DNA of 64,000 nt from Micropterix aruncella. Lineage: Eukaryota > Arthropoda > Insecta > Lepidoptera > Micropterigidae. The DNA is taken from assembly GCA_944548615.1 (NCBI GenBank), contig OX155950.1, positions 30,845,691-30,909,690 on the forward strand, given 5' to 3'. The translations under genes were made by a program, and so were the position numbers. The notes under the pieces are model-generated. The model made no database searches and was not told the DNA's origin. It was given only the letters and a program-made list of their open reading frames with translations. Numbering within the stretch: position 1 is the stretch's first letter; every line of letters begins with the position of its first letter. This document shows positions 41,800-52,887 of this stretch, piece after piece.

Positions 41800-42080
41800 G
41801 ATCCTTTAATGAAGAAATAAAAATAATATAAGCGACTTACTAAAAAAACGACTGCCGTTACAGAAAATGAACAATTGAATTTATAATTATTTTCATCACA
41901 GCTTTTTATGAAAAAAATGTGGTTTGTGTATTTATCCAAATAGATGGATGTATATTTCCGGAATGTACTCAATCATACCTTTCATTTGACACTAAACACG
42001 TTTGTTTAAATAAAAAATTTGGACGTTTGGACATTTAGACACTGCCTTCTTGATATTTGGACAGTACCATATGACACTCG
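41800..42080 (-). repeat. Dispersed repeat, uninterrupted paralogue of the mariner target
   Basis: On the minus strand it runs CCGAGTGTCATATGG, TAAATGTCCAAA, GATTGAGTACATTCCGGAAA, GGATAAATACACAAACCAC, AAAATAATTATAAATTCAAT, GGCAGTCG. This is continuous across the point where mariner sits in the copy at 20551-22140. Confidence 0.8.
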
Positions 42081-42700
42081 GAATGACAGCGGTTCTAACA
42101 ATGCCACACACTACTAAATCGGTGGAAGCGTTTAGAAGATATGGTGGAATAAAGAAACTAAAGACATAAATAGATGAACCTTGAACACATTACACTCCTT
42201 TTTTGATGTCATAGCAAACGCCCAAGCTCACCGTAAAAGTAACGTCAATTAATAAATTACGAGTACTTAGCTATTTCCATCGAAAGTTAGTTCTTATAGG
42301 GAAACACCCTATTGAACAATTATTGTTAAGCTTAGATATTGACAATCCCTGCTGTGGTCATGGTATATGATCCCTGCTGTTTTTCCCTGAGGAATGACTA
42401 TGTCTAAATATAGTCGAAATGCAGACCGCAGACTCGCTCGGAATGGCGTGTAATCGTTCAAGCATGGCATCAAGTAATCCGACCGACAGACAACCTGAGA
42501 TATGGTGCAGCGTTAGGAAAGAAACGTCATCTCCTGCACAAACAATATTATTGCAGTTGCAACAAACTCTGCTCAGATTATAGCCGTCTTAGCATCGATA
42601 CGAGAATATTGTTTTTAAGCTAGCAATACTGATGTACCTACCTATATAATGGAGAGATTCATTTGGGCTATGATAATCTTCTAGGAAATTAAAAAACTGA
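42081..42700. other. Intergenic, no gene seen
   Basis: No gene or repeat recognised. Confidence 0.35.
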
Positions 42701-42701
42701 T

Positions 42702-42965
42702 CTATGGCATAGTGGCTAGGTCGCCTGACCTTACATTGTAAGGTCCCGGGTGCGATTCCCGGCTGCGTCACCATTTTCCGTTAGGATAAAATTAATTGAT
42801 TTGCATTGTCAATTCTGTCCATCGAATGTAATAAGAAGACACACACTTGCACACATGTTACAAGGGCACATACATATAAACACGTTGGTTGTAAGAGATT
42901 GTCTCATGACACTAAACCCGCCCATTGTGAATTTTCACAATAAAGAGTAGAAACAAACAAACAAA
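42702..42965 (+). mobile_element. tRNA-derived SINE, full length
   Basis: The head (42702-42773) has a pol III A-box-like TGGCATAGTGGCTAGG, an anticodon-arm-like palindrome around CCTTACATTGTAAGG, and a B box GGTGCGATTCC, ending in an encoded CCA. About 150 bp of body follow, then the 3' signature CACAATAAAGAGTAGAAAC and an (AAAC)n-like tail. Minus-strand and 3'-fragment copies lie at 54307-54525 and 15161-15228. It needs a LINE partner to move. Confidence 0.85.
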
Positions 42966-44029
42966 AACTATGCAAGAACTTAATTACATAATTAGTGTAC
43001 AAAGGAAGTATCCCACATTTTTTTCGAAAACTGTATTTATTTATTTATTTAAGAATTAATTACTATAATACATTGATTAGCTTACAAAAATAACAGGAAT
43101 CGAATGGCAAAACCTTAACCTTTTGTTTATTTGTTTCTGTCACCCAACTGGGACTAGCCCGTTCTAGGGTGGACAGGATGATTCCCATGAATGTTCTATG
43201 TAATGCTGCATCTTACTAAATACTAAGTTTAATTTAATAACGCCTATATATAAGAAACACGCAGTAAATGCAGTGTGAAGGTGGTATGAGTATTGTAAAG
43301 AATATGTAGATAAAACCTTCATCCGCAAAGAGCAGTCTTAATACCTATATCCATTTTAAATAATTGAGTTTGAAGGTTTTGTGTGTTAACGCAACCCAAA
43401 AAAAATCTAAGAAAAGTGTGCTAAAACATTTAAAACTACTTTTGTCAGAAGTACATTTTAGTAGGCCAAAAAATATACTTTATCAAAAAGCCGGTTTATT
43501 GTTTATGACTCTGGCCAGGGACTTCTGAGAGCCTTGATAAGCGGGTCCAGACAGGTAATGTTAGACCTACCACAGCAGACAACTCCTTATGTAATTGTAA
43601 TGTTAGCCAGCACATAATACAGTCTTCGGTAGCTCTATTAATAGCGATGTTCTTAACAGCATAAATATGTAAATTAATTTCCCTATTTTTTCGGCTGTTA
43701 AGCTAACAAATGCAGTCCATTTTAGTTAAATATCAATAGTCTCAGGTATAGTATTGTCGAAAACCTCTTTAATGCTGTATATTTACAGTTGTCAGTTACT
43801 ATTTACTGGCAAACAGATGTGAATTTGAATACTAATAGATTCAGTCTATAAATATATTCACTATAGTGTTGGATTCGGTCTACTTCTTACTAATAATTGG
43901 GAGTACCAAGTATTTTGTTAGTTTTTGTAGTTACCACGCTGAGCTTACTAGTGTTTTAATAAAATTTGGCGCACTTGATTAATTTTTGACCAGTTCGTAT
44001 TTTTGCTGAGTTTTACTGAAGACATGGAA
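42966..44029. other. Intergenic, no gene seen
   Basis: No gene, RNA or obvious repeat recognised in this ~1 kb. Confidence 0.35.
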
Positions 44030-45440
44030 TCGTTGGAACTGAAATTGATATTTCAGTGCACACGACGAGATTAAATTCATCGTAATCTCGTCCGGTTTCG
44101 TTTAAAATAAGAAGTCTCGAAAAATTCGATTTGATACCGATATCAGTCTTCTCTCGTCTCGAGTCTCGAGAGAGACTCTCGAAAGTCTCGACGAGACTTG
44201 ACGGGCAAAGCCAATTTATTAGGTAGGTACGTACTGTTTATTGATTTTTTTATTGAATTGTACTGTTTGGATGAAAAAGGCTTTTTATTCTGTGCATTTT
44301 AAGAATCTAGTAATATATTTAAAAAAAAATAACTATGGTGATATTATTGCAATTTCATTAAATGTACCATACAAAGTCAAATGTGTTTAAATCGTGTGCT
44401 CAGTAGGGCGGTGTCAACTACAGCGGGCGAACCCGACACCCCAGGCTGTTATAACGATAGGTGATTGTTCTTTCAGCCGTGAGATGAACGTAGAAGACAA
44501 GACAATCTACTGTCTAGCTCCGCCAACAAGCCCGTCAGAGCCAGCCGGTAACCAGCGGGCAGCCTCGCCCCCTGACTAGCAGTTTGGAAGGATATCTCCG
44601 TCTGGAATTAACCTTCAGGATACCTCCTACCTCCTGACTGGATAAAGGATCGGGGTCGCTTGCGCGGTCCTCTCCCTTATGAAGCGGTGTTTCAGTGTTA
44701 CCTGAATCTATCGCGGACCACGGCATCGCTTATTCACCCGGGATCGGGTGACCGAATGGTCGTTTCAAGAGCAGTTGCCATACGGTTAACAACCACCCCC
44801 GCTCTATAGGAAACATTACTGTTCCCAGACTTCCCCGGCTATTAGTCAGAGTGCACAATCGATGGGATGACTCCGCACGGTGCGCTTACCGTCCAGGAGC
44901 GCCCGAAGGTTGACGCCCAGGGGAGACCGGCCCGCAGGCCAGCGTCCTACCCTGGCTCTCTCTTCTGCGTGGAGGCCGCAGGATGGGTGTTGACCCTTGA
45001 GTATGACCGACCCTAAACGAATGGGTCTTTGTGGATCCAACTCCAACAGGGCCTATTAGCACCCTAAGCGTGTGGTCACAAGCTCGAAATGATTGCTTTT
45101 CTAAACTTCGATCTTAGCGAAAGGCGAAGTCGCAAATGCTATAAATATGTGTGTACGCCCAGGCGGGACAAAAACCCGCCGCCCCGCCGGGTCTGTTTAC
45201 ATATTATTTGTTTGGATCATAAGGATAGATTACTTTCTAATGCAAAAACGGTAATAAAATAAAAAAATAGGCAAAACACTGCAACTTTGGTACCGACAAA
45301 CAGCTCCTCTATTCTATATTTCCGGCGAAAATCTCGTTCGAACCCGTCGACGAAACTCTTAACTCGTCTCGAGTCTCGATCATCAGAGTCTCGCCTTGTC
45401 TCGTGAGTGTCGAGACGAGACGCAGCCTCCAATCTCGTGT
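44030..45440. repeat. Composite: TCTCG-rich inverted flanks around GC-rich repeat copy 4
   Basis: 44040-44200 and 45310-45440 are built of GAGTCTCGA/TCTCGTC words in opposite orientations, like the termini of an old inverted-repeat element. Between them, 44440-45010 is a copy of the GC-rich family of 35680-36245. A hairpin GGCGGG/CCCGCC is at 45156-45174. I read this as an element that received, or carried, the GC-rich repeat. Confidence 0.5.
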
Positions 45441-46178
45441 CGAGCTTATCATTTTAAATATAACATATCCCAGTGAATGGCATATTGTTATTTTAAAAAT
45501 CTGAATCTGAAAATAATTTAGTCATTTTGGCACGTTTTTATCGATATTTCTCTGCATATCTGTCGTGAGATATAGATGATTATAAAATAAAACTTTAGTC
45601 ACATGAAACTTTAGACCTTTATCTAAATACCCGTACAACACTTGTAGTTATTCAATTATTTATTTATTTCAAGCATAACACAAAATGCGTAAATATATAA
45701 AAATGGTAATACCACGTAATGGTGCGAAGTAAACGACGGCCCACATTAGCATGACCATGCTCAGCGCATACACTACTAGGCCGAATAGTTAACACATTTG
45801 TTGACACACATTTGTAATTATACCGTTTATTTTGATTTGCGATGTCATATTTGGGGTGGTACTCCTGATTTACCCAAAGTAATACCACTGGATGGATAAC
45901 TCCGATGGTAGTCGCAATGACAAGATCAAAGCCATATGTCCCAGTTTGATATCTCGTCGCGAATCTCTTTGCTGAAACAATACGCGAACGAAATGAAAGC
46001 AATCGATGTTCGGCGGAGCGTCAAGTCGATCCATTTAGCCATGCCCCATACTGGATTCCTCTCCCAGCGACGAGTGGCAGCGGGCGGATGGGCCACCGCC
46101 TGTCCCGTTAACGAGATATCTTTCATTACGCGAAACTGGGTTACAGGCCTATTGAGTGGCAAAGGCTGTTCTACTAAT
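45441..46178. other. Left flank of BEL, unassigned coding-like segment
   Basis: 45926-46183 is open in at least one frame on each strand and GC-richer than its surroundings. The minus-strand frame reads VTQFRVMKDISLTGQAVA and NPVWGMAKWIDLTLRRTS. I recognise no domain. It may be host coding sequence or another element's remnant interrupted by BEL. Confidence 0.3.
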
Positions 46179-46183
46179 GGAAT

Positions 46184-46843
46184 TGTAGCGCGAAGTTCCT
46201 CTTCAGCTTGCACACTGAAGACGGTCTCGAGTTCGTCGCCCACCTTAGCAATTCTTTAATTTTGCTGGATCGTTGCTACGCGACCGTGGCGGCACTTTCT
46301 GGTCTGCAGTGTCTCTCTTCCGTACATTAAAACCAAGAACTTTTCTTTTCAAAGGTTTATTCTAAAACTGCGAACGTACGCCGGTAAAACGCCGCCAAAT
46401 GCAATGTACCTAACACGTGCCCTTCGCTCGGGCCTTCAAAATGCAGACTGAAAAATATTTTACAGAGCGCCCTCCGCGTCCACAACGTCTATAGAGACGC
46501 TCTGTGTTACATGGTACATATCGTATGCTATCCTACATTATTTTAGCATATCGCAAATCTAATTTTAACAATATAGCCATATTCTAACTTAATTAACGCT
46601 CGTGAAATAAACATAAAGTTTATTTCCTGTTATTAATCTACTCAGCGTTTACATACATACTCTAAATAAACAATTACACAATACATAATACTCGCAAAAG
46701 GACGATCGCCAGCATCTCATGCCAACACACATCCCTGCATAGGCACGCAACGGCCGTGTAATCCGATATTATGAGGGGTGCCGAAATTCGTAGAACTGCC
46801 CTCGCCCCAGTAGCCGGACCGCATATCTTTATTCGGTGGTACA
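46184..46843 (-). repeat. BEL 3' LTR
   Basis: 660 bp, TG...CA bounded. It contains the same initiator ATG (46243) as the 5' LTR. Beyond the LTR end this frame reads into the flanking DNA for about 86 more codons (to 45926). Confidence 0.93.
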
Positions 46844-46881
46844 TTAACCCCCTCAGTGCCAAATCAAATTTGCACTCATGC

Positions 46882-49800
46882 CTACTGTGCCACCGATGCC
46901 CCCGGCTCCTTTACGTCTAATTTCGCTAGTCGGGCAGCAGATCTCTTGTAAAACCTTCCCCCTGATTGAACTTCCACTATTCTGACTCTGCCTTTAGGGT
47001 CGGGAAACGTGCGCGAGATCAACCCTTTCGGCCATTGGTTCCGAGCTAATCCGCCATCACAAATCAAGACAACATCCCCCACTCTCAACGGTTCGACTTC
47101 TTGATGCCACTTGCTACGCTTCACCAGAGTGGGTAAGTAAGTTCTGACCCACGTCCGCCAGAACGCGTCACTCAAACCTTGAGCGATGCGCCACTGCTTT
47201 CTGAGGTTCACCTCACTAACCTCGAATTTACCCGGCGCGGGATTGTCCCATGCATAACCAGACAATAGATGCTGCGGTGTTATGGGATTATCGTCTCTGG
47301 AGTCCAATGAAACGTGTACCAGGGGTCTAGAATTGACTATAGCCTCTACCTCTAACAGTAATGTGTAGAAGGTTTCGGCACGTGGGGCTCTATCTTTCAG
47401 TACCGCCGACAACGACACCTTCACCGATCGGACCAACCTTTCCCACGCGCCAGCCATTTGAGGTGACAGAGGTGGGACATATTTCCATATAATACGCCTC
47501 GACGACAGCGCCTCTCCAAAAGTACCCTCGTCCAATCCACTAACCGCCTTTTTTAGCTCAGTAGCCGCACCCCTGAATGTGGTCGCATTGTCGCTGTAAA
47601 TGATCCTTGGCGTACCACGGCGAGCCACAAAGCGCCTTATCGCCTGTATAGCCGAATCCGTCGTCAAATTCTCTGCTACCTCAATATGTATGGCGCGTAC
47701 TGTCAAACATACGAACAACACACCATACCGTATTTCTTTTCTTCGCCCGACAGTTACGTTATACGGGCCGAAGTAGTCAATGGCTGTGTTCGTAAACGGC
47801 CTTGTGTGGTGATCTAAACGCTCGAGTGGCAAATCTCCCATTCGCGGCGGTCGCGGCTTCGCTATTCTGTTTCTACAATACTGACACCGCGCCAGTTCCT
47901 TCCTAACTGCTTGACGCCCATTGACTATCCAGTATCTCTCGCGGGTGCAACTAAGCACCTGTTCCACCCCAGCGTGGTTCATTGCTCTGTGCACCTTGGC
48001 TATTATTAGCCCGGTGATGCGCATTTTGTCGTGTAAAATAACCGGATACACTTGACTCAATGGGACGCCCCTCGTTGCCACGATCCGACTACCTACGCAA
48101 ACAAGTTTCGCCTGATTTAAAATGGGTGTCAGTTTTACTAAGCTGCTCGACTTGTGTACGACCCCGTCCTTAGTAAGGTTCCTTATGTCGTCCTCGTAGT
48201 ACCTTAGTTGGGCATTCTTTATCAGCGCGACTTCAGCCTCATCCAGATCGACAGCCGTGAGTTCCGGCGGCGTCGAACGCTTACGACATTTATCGATGAA
48301 TTTCAGCGCGTAGCCCACTGCTCTCAACATACGATTATAGTTGGAGAATCTTTCCTCCCTAACGATTCCACGGTCGCCTATCACTGAAACTAACACCGGC
48401 TCCTGTTTCCGTTCTAAATCGCAGTCGTGCGCAGTCTCGCATAAACCAGCGAGTTTCGGCCAGCTCGACGGGTCTTGTCTCAAAAAGTCAGGCCCCTCCA
48501 ACCAGCGACCGCCTGCGGACAGGTCTATCGTGGTTGTACTTCTCGTAGCTTCGTCCGCGGGATTCATCTTTCCTGGAACCCATCTCCATTCCGATGGAGC
48601 TGATAGCTTCATGAGAGCCTCCACTCTATGCGCTACGTAAGCCTTGTAGTGCTGCTTGCCTGTCGTGGCCCAATATATCACATTTGAGCTATCCGCCCAT
48701 AGGAACTTTTGGTCGAATGTTATGCTGTGCTCGTCGCTTAGCTTCTTGGCTAATTTAACAGACATAAGAGCTGCGTTCAGCTCCAACCTCGGGATAGTTT
48801 GCTTCTTAAGCGGGCTTACTCTGCACCTACTAGCTATGAAACTTACTTTCACCTGCCCCGCCGTGTCTACTTGACGCAGGTAGGCCACCGCGCATATGCC
48901 CTCTGCACTAGCATCTGAGAACATGTGTAGTTGCCGCGAGACTACCTGCATTAAACCATCACTATAATATCGTGGAACACGTATCTTGTCCATATCTTTC
49001 AGCCAACCTAACCAGTTAAGCCAACGCTTGTATAAGGGCTCCCCGATCAAAACGTCCCAGCCAGAGCCACCCTCCCATACCGCCTGCAGTAGCATCTTCG
49101 CTTTAGCAAGGAGAGGACCCAAATATCCTATCGGATCGAAAATGGACATGACTAGTCTTAAAATCTCTCTTTTCGTGGGCCACTTTCTCCCCGATACTAG
49201 CTCTTCGTCTAAGCCGATGAGGTCCAACTTAAAATAGAAAGCATCTTCTATCGGCCTCCATTGTAACCCCAAAACCTTATTCACAATCTCGTCTCTCGAT
49301 TCTAAACGCACCTGATCGCTAGACTTACTTTCAGAAGGTACGTCTATCAGCGCCTCGGAGACATTCGCCGCCCACCGCGTTAGCTGAAAATTTCCGCTCT
49401 TACAGATAGTGAACGCCTCCTTCACCATGCGTCTCGCGTCATCTACGCTGTCGACACATTGGATCCAATCGTCCATATAACATTGCTTTTTCAACGCTTC
49501 CACGGTGAGCGGATAAGACTCTTTAAAACGTTCTGCGTTGCGATCCTTCACGTATATAGCGCTCGCCGCTGAACTGCGCGAGCCAAAATTTAAAGTACGC
49601 ATGCGCATTATGTTAGGCGGCCTGTCACGGTTCATACCTCTCCACAAAAACAGCTGACTGTACGCGTCTTCGTCGTTCATTGCCACTCGCAAGTACATGT
49701 CTTTTATATCACTGACGAAAGCAATACTTTTTTCTCTGAATCTGAGTAGGATGCCTACTAAATCGGCGTACAAGTCGGGACCTGTGAGTAGGAAATGATT

Positions 49801-52620
49801 CAAAGAGACCCCGCGAGACACGGCGCGCCCGTCGAAAACCACCCTTATTTTACCTGGCTTGTGTGGGTGTGTGACAGCAAAATGGGGCAGAAACCAGGCT
49901 CTAGGTTTGCCCTCTAACTCTTTGCGGTCCACTATAGACGCGTAACCGGCATCTATATAATCCTTTATTTTGGCGCAATAGGCAGCGGCGAAATCTGGAT
50001 TACTATCCAACCTTCTCTCTAATGACATAAGTCGCCGATAAGCCATCGCCTCGCTCTCAGGCAAACATATTTCAGGGGAACGCCAAAGCAGGCCTGTCTC
50101 CCATTTATCGCCCTTGAGAATCGTCGTACTAGATAAGAGCGCCATAGCTCTTTCTACTTCCGGAGATGCGCCGTCACTGTCTCCGTCCACCCCCACGCTA
50201 TCCAAAACTATACTTTTCTGAACTAATTCCCCCAGAGCGTCGTCACTGTCGCACTCTCGTATGTGACAGATAGGCTCCAACGCCGCGCTGTCGCTTTCAG
50301 GAACCTTTCCCAGCGGTACGAAACCTAACTTCGTTCTAGAAAGCGAGACACTACATCCTTTCTTGGTTATTATAGACCTTGAAATAATTAAAGCCCAATT
50401 ATCTTGACCGATGATAATTCTTGGGGCTATAGACGTCCCGTTACATGACAATTGCGCTAAATGGGGGTACTCATTCACGTAATCTCTTGGAACTGACGGT
50501 AGCGGAGGCAGGTTCAAATGCTTTACTGTCCGCGCAGTCATTGCAAATGCTCTCTTCATGCCCAAACCTTTAATTTTGAGCGACACGGTCTGAGAAGCAG
50601 CTTCCTCTATTGAGGCGTTTCCTATACCTACTAAATGCAAACCGTCCTCGGGGCCCGCTAGACCTATTTCTAAAGCTAGGTCTCTTTCTATCAGCGTTAC
50701 CGCGCTGCCGTCGTCTAATAAACAGCAAACTAACACTTTCCCTTTTGGGCCCGTTACAATGACCTGTACCGTTTTCAAAAGCGTACGGTTCGCACCAGCT
50801 GTGCAAAAAACAATATTACCCTCGGGACGCGTGCCGGCGCCGCTTGACCCACATTCTGTTTTTTGCTCGGAAGAAGCGGCGACCGTCCTTTCCCTTTTTT
50901 CGCTGCCCGATAACAATGGATGGTATCGGCGTTTAGGAAATTTCTTTCTACTCGCGCAACGAAAGCGTCCGTGGCCGGTTCCTAAGCACAAATAACAGGT
51001 ATTGTTTTCTTTAGCAAAGGCCCATCTGGCTTCCAAATCCTTTGCCCTGAAGGACTCGCATAATTGTAGGCTATGTTCGCCTTTGCACAGTACACAATTG
51101 CGCGTAACCGCCGCAAATACGTGCTTTCGCCTGTCTCCCTTCGCCAAGCTACTGCCCCGCTTGGCCTCGAAAACAGCTTCCATCTGAGTAGCTCCTGAAT
51201 ATTTCAAGTCTGACAGTATGACGTCCAGCCAGTCATTAAAATGATGAACCAATTTAGCCCGGTCTTTCGGCTTACCTGTCGCCACCACCCAAGATGCTAT
51301 CAGCGTACGGGGTAATTTATTTACCAGAACAGCTAATAGCTCTTGACTAGTGAGCCACTCAGATCGATCTAGAGACGCAAGCGTGGCGATTAAATTTCGA
51401 ATTTTGCAGGCGTACTTCACTAACTCTTTGTAGTTTAAATCTTCAGCTAGCTTCGGGTAAGCACGCGCTTCTCTAATTGCATTATATGCAACTTCGTCAC
51501 AGTCGCCAAATAAACTCTCCAGCGTGTCCATTATGATACCCACGTTTCGCGGCGAAAACAACAACGAGGCTACCGCTTCGCGTGCCCTACCTTGCAGACT
51601 CTTCTGCAATCTGAGTAAATTGACGCTATCTGAAATTCTCCCTACTTCAGTCGAATGTCGATAAATTCCTTGAAAAGCTACCCATTCTATCGTCTCCCCA
51701 GAAAAATGCGGCAATTCTCTCAGGTGTGTGTTAGCATGAAATGATTCAAAGAACTGGCGTACCTCATCTAACACAGCCGTAGTCGCGGAGTCGTTGCCAG
51801 GCGTCGTGGTTTTCTCGGCGACAGCGCCGCGCGGCTGAGCGAATTCGTTCGCCGAGCCCGCAGCTGTAGAGTCACCGAGGTCCCCGCGCTGTCGCTCCGC
51901 GGGCGGTCCTATGCGCGCGACGTCTGTCCGCACCGTCGTCGGCTGCGATTCCCGTTCGGCCGCTTCCCCTCGTGACGCAGCGGCGACGCACGCGACCCCC
52001 GTCGCGTGTATCGCGCGCTCCGCGCCCATGCTCTCACGCTGGCCATCAAAGACGGCTCCTGAGGTCGCCGCGTCTTCTAGTGGCGCTGTTCGCGCGGTCG
52101 TCGGTATCGCACGGAGAGTCTCATCTTCGTCCAAGCCTTCCGCAGACTCCTCGGCGCAGCGCAGCTCGGAGGCCCAGGTTCTCACTCTTTCGCTCGTCGA
52201 GAGAGCCTGCGAGCCACCAGATAGTTGGTAGGCTCGCTGTGCGTGCTCGATCTCCGCCGTGGCTTCTTCTTCTTCCGCTTCGATGTCCGCCTGCTGCGCA
52301 ATCATCTCCGCTTGAAGGGCGGCTTGTTGCGCTGCCTGCCTCGCCAATAGCTTTCTCTTCTCGGCAGCAATCCTCGCTCGCTGCCTCGTGACGCGAAGCA
52401 CCTGGTCTGACGCTTGCACCTGCGCACTGCTCTGGCTGAAGTGGCTGCTCGCTGATGCTCTCGACCCAGGTCGAGGTTCTTCTCCAGACGTCCTGATGTC
52501 CATGTTTCTTCTTCTTGACTGCCGCGTCGCGTGCTGATCCGGCTCGATAGGACCAGCTGATGTAGCGCGAAGTTCCTCTTCAGCTTGCACACTGAAGACG
52601 GTCTCGAGTTCGTCGCCCAC
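46882..52620 (-). CDS. BEL/Pao Gag-Pol polyprotein
   Basis: A single 1912-residue ORF. Domains by approximate residue: charged coiled-coil-like region (60-130); gag-like DUF1759 region around FFESFHANTHLRELPHF (~290-430); zinc knuckles CVLCKGEHSLQLC (~503) and CYLCLGTGHGRFRC; aspartic protease CCLLDDGSAVTLI (~632); RT with VVFDGRAVSRGVSLNHFLL and YMDDWIQC (~1047); RNase H from HMFSDASAEGICAVAY (Pao-type); integrase with an H..H..CQYC finger and core Asp in AIDYFGPY (~1612), Asp in IYSDNATTF (~1673) and Glu in GAWERLV (~1723); C-terminal DUF5641-like RVGDVVLICDGG. All catalytic residues are present. Start and first 20 residues lie in the 5' LTR. Confidence 0.97.
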   Translation of the reverse strand: MGDELETVFSVQAEEELRATSAGPIEPDQHATRQSRRRNMDIRTSGEEPRPGSRASASSHFSQSSAQVQASDQVLRVTRQRARIAAEKRKLLARQAAQQAALQAEMIAQQADIEAEEEEATAEIEHAQRAYQLSGGSQALSTSERVRTWASELRCAEESAEGLDEDETLRAIPTTARTAPLEDAATSGAVFDGQRESMGAERAIHATGVACVAAASRGEAAERESQPTTVRTDVARIGPPAERQRGDLGDSTAAGSANEFAQPRGAVAEKTTTPGNDSATTAVLDEVRQFFESFHANTHLRELPHFSGETIEWVAFQGIYRHSTEVGRISDSVNLLRLQKSLQGRAREAVASLLFSPRNVGIIMDTLESLFGDCDEVAYNAIREARAYPKLAEDLNYKELVKYACKIRNLIATLASLDRSEWLTSQELLAVLVNKLPRTLIASWVVATGKPKDRAKLVHHFNDWLDVILSDLKYSGATQMEAVFEAKRGSSLAKGDRRKHVFAAVTRNCVLCKGEHSLQLCESFRAKDLEARWAFAKENNTCYLCLGTGHGRFRCASRKKFPKRRYHPLLSGSEKRERTVAASSEQKTECGSSGAGTRPEGNIVFCTAGANRTLLKTVQVIVTGPKGKVLVCCLLDDGSAVTLIERDLALEIGLAGPEDGLHLVGIGNASIEEAASQTVSLKIKGLGMKRAFAMTARTVKHLNLPPLPSVPRDYVNEYPHLAQLSCNGTSIAPRIIIGQDNWALIISRSIITKKGCSVSLSRTKLGFVPLGKVPESDSAALEPICHIRECDSDDALGELVQKSIVLDSVGVDGDSDGASPEVERAMALLSSTTILKGDKWETGLLWRSPEICLPESEAMAYRRLMSLERRLDSNPDFAAAYCAKIKDYIDAGYASIVDRKELEGKPRAWFLPHFAVTHPHKPGKIRVVFDGRAVSRGVSLNHFLLTGPDLYADLVGILLRFREKSIAFVSDIKDMYLRVAMNDEDAYSQLFLWRGMNRDRPPNIMRMRTLNFGSRSSAASAIYVKDRNAERFKESYPLTVEALKKQCYMDDWIQCVDSVDDARRMVKEAFTICKSGNFQLTRWAANVSEALIDVPSESKSSDQVRLESRDEIVNKVLGLQWRPIEDAFYFKLDLIGLDEELVSGRKWPTKREILRLVMSIFDPIGYLGPLLAKAKMLLQAVWEGGSGWDVLIGEPLYKRWLNWLGWLKDMDKIRVPRYYSDGLMQVVSRQLHMFSDASAEGICAVAYLRQVDTAGQVKVSFIASRCRVSPLKKQTIPRLELNAALMSVKLAKKLSDEHSITFDQKFLWADSSNVIYWATTGKQHYKAYVAHRVEALMKLSAPSEWRWVPGKMNPADEATRSTTTIDLSAGGRWLEGPDFLRQDPSSWPKLAGLCETAHDCDLERKQEPVLVSVIGDRGIVREERFSNYNRMLRAVGYALKFIDKCRKRSTPPELTAVDLDEAEVALIKNAQLRYYEDDIRNLTKDGVVHKSSSLVKLTPILNQAKLVCVGSRIVATRGVPLSQVYPVILHDKMRITGLIIAKVHRAMNHAGVEQVLSCTRERYWIVNGRQAVRKELARCQYCRNRIAKPRPPRMGDLPLERLDHHTRPFTNTAIDYFGPYNVTVGRRKEIRYGVLFVCLTVRAIHIEVAENLTTDSAIQAIRRFVARRGTPRIIYSDNATTFRGAATELKKAVSGLDEGTFGEALSSRRIIWKYVPPLSPQMAGAWERLVRSVKVSLSAVLKDRAPRAETFYTLLLEVEAIVNSRPLVHVSLDSRDDNPITPQHLLSGYAWDNPAPGKFEVSEVNLRKQWRIAQGLSDAFWRTWVRTYLPTLVKRSKWHQEVEPLRVGDVVLICDGGLARNQWPKGLISRTFPDPKGRVRIVEVQSGGRFYKRSAARLAKLDVKEPGASVAQ
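52537..52555 (-). promoter_or_regulatory. BEL primer-binding site
   Basis: On the element strand, TGGTCCTATCGAGCCGGAT begins 5 nt after the LTR's terminal CA. The leading TGG matches tRNA CCA. The rest resembles the complement of insect tRNA-Tyr 3' end with one extra base; the tRNA identity is from memory. The site is inside the ORF and is translated (GPIEPDQ). Confidence 0.7.
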
Positions 52621-52887
52621 CTTAGCAATTCTTTAATTTTGCTGGATCGTTGCTACGCGACCGTGGCGGCACTTTCTGGTCTGCAGTGTCTCTCTTCCGT
52701 ACATTAAAACCAAGAACTTTTCTTTTCAAAGGTTTATTCTAAAACTGCGAACGTACGCCGGTAAAACGCCGCCAAATGCAATGTACCTAACACGTGCCCT
52801 TCGCTCGGGCCTTCAAAATGCAGACTGAAAAATATTTTACAGAGCGCCCTCCGCGTCCACAACGTCTATAGAGACGCTCTGTGTTAC

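Noticed and set aside
42702..42773. Candidate functional tRNA gene with encoded CCA
   Set aside because: Acceptor arms do not pair and it is continuous with a SINE body and tail present elsewhere in the window.
51911..52391. ORFs antisense to the BEL polyprotein
   Set aside because: Shadows of the GC-rich N-terminal coding region of BEL.
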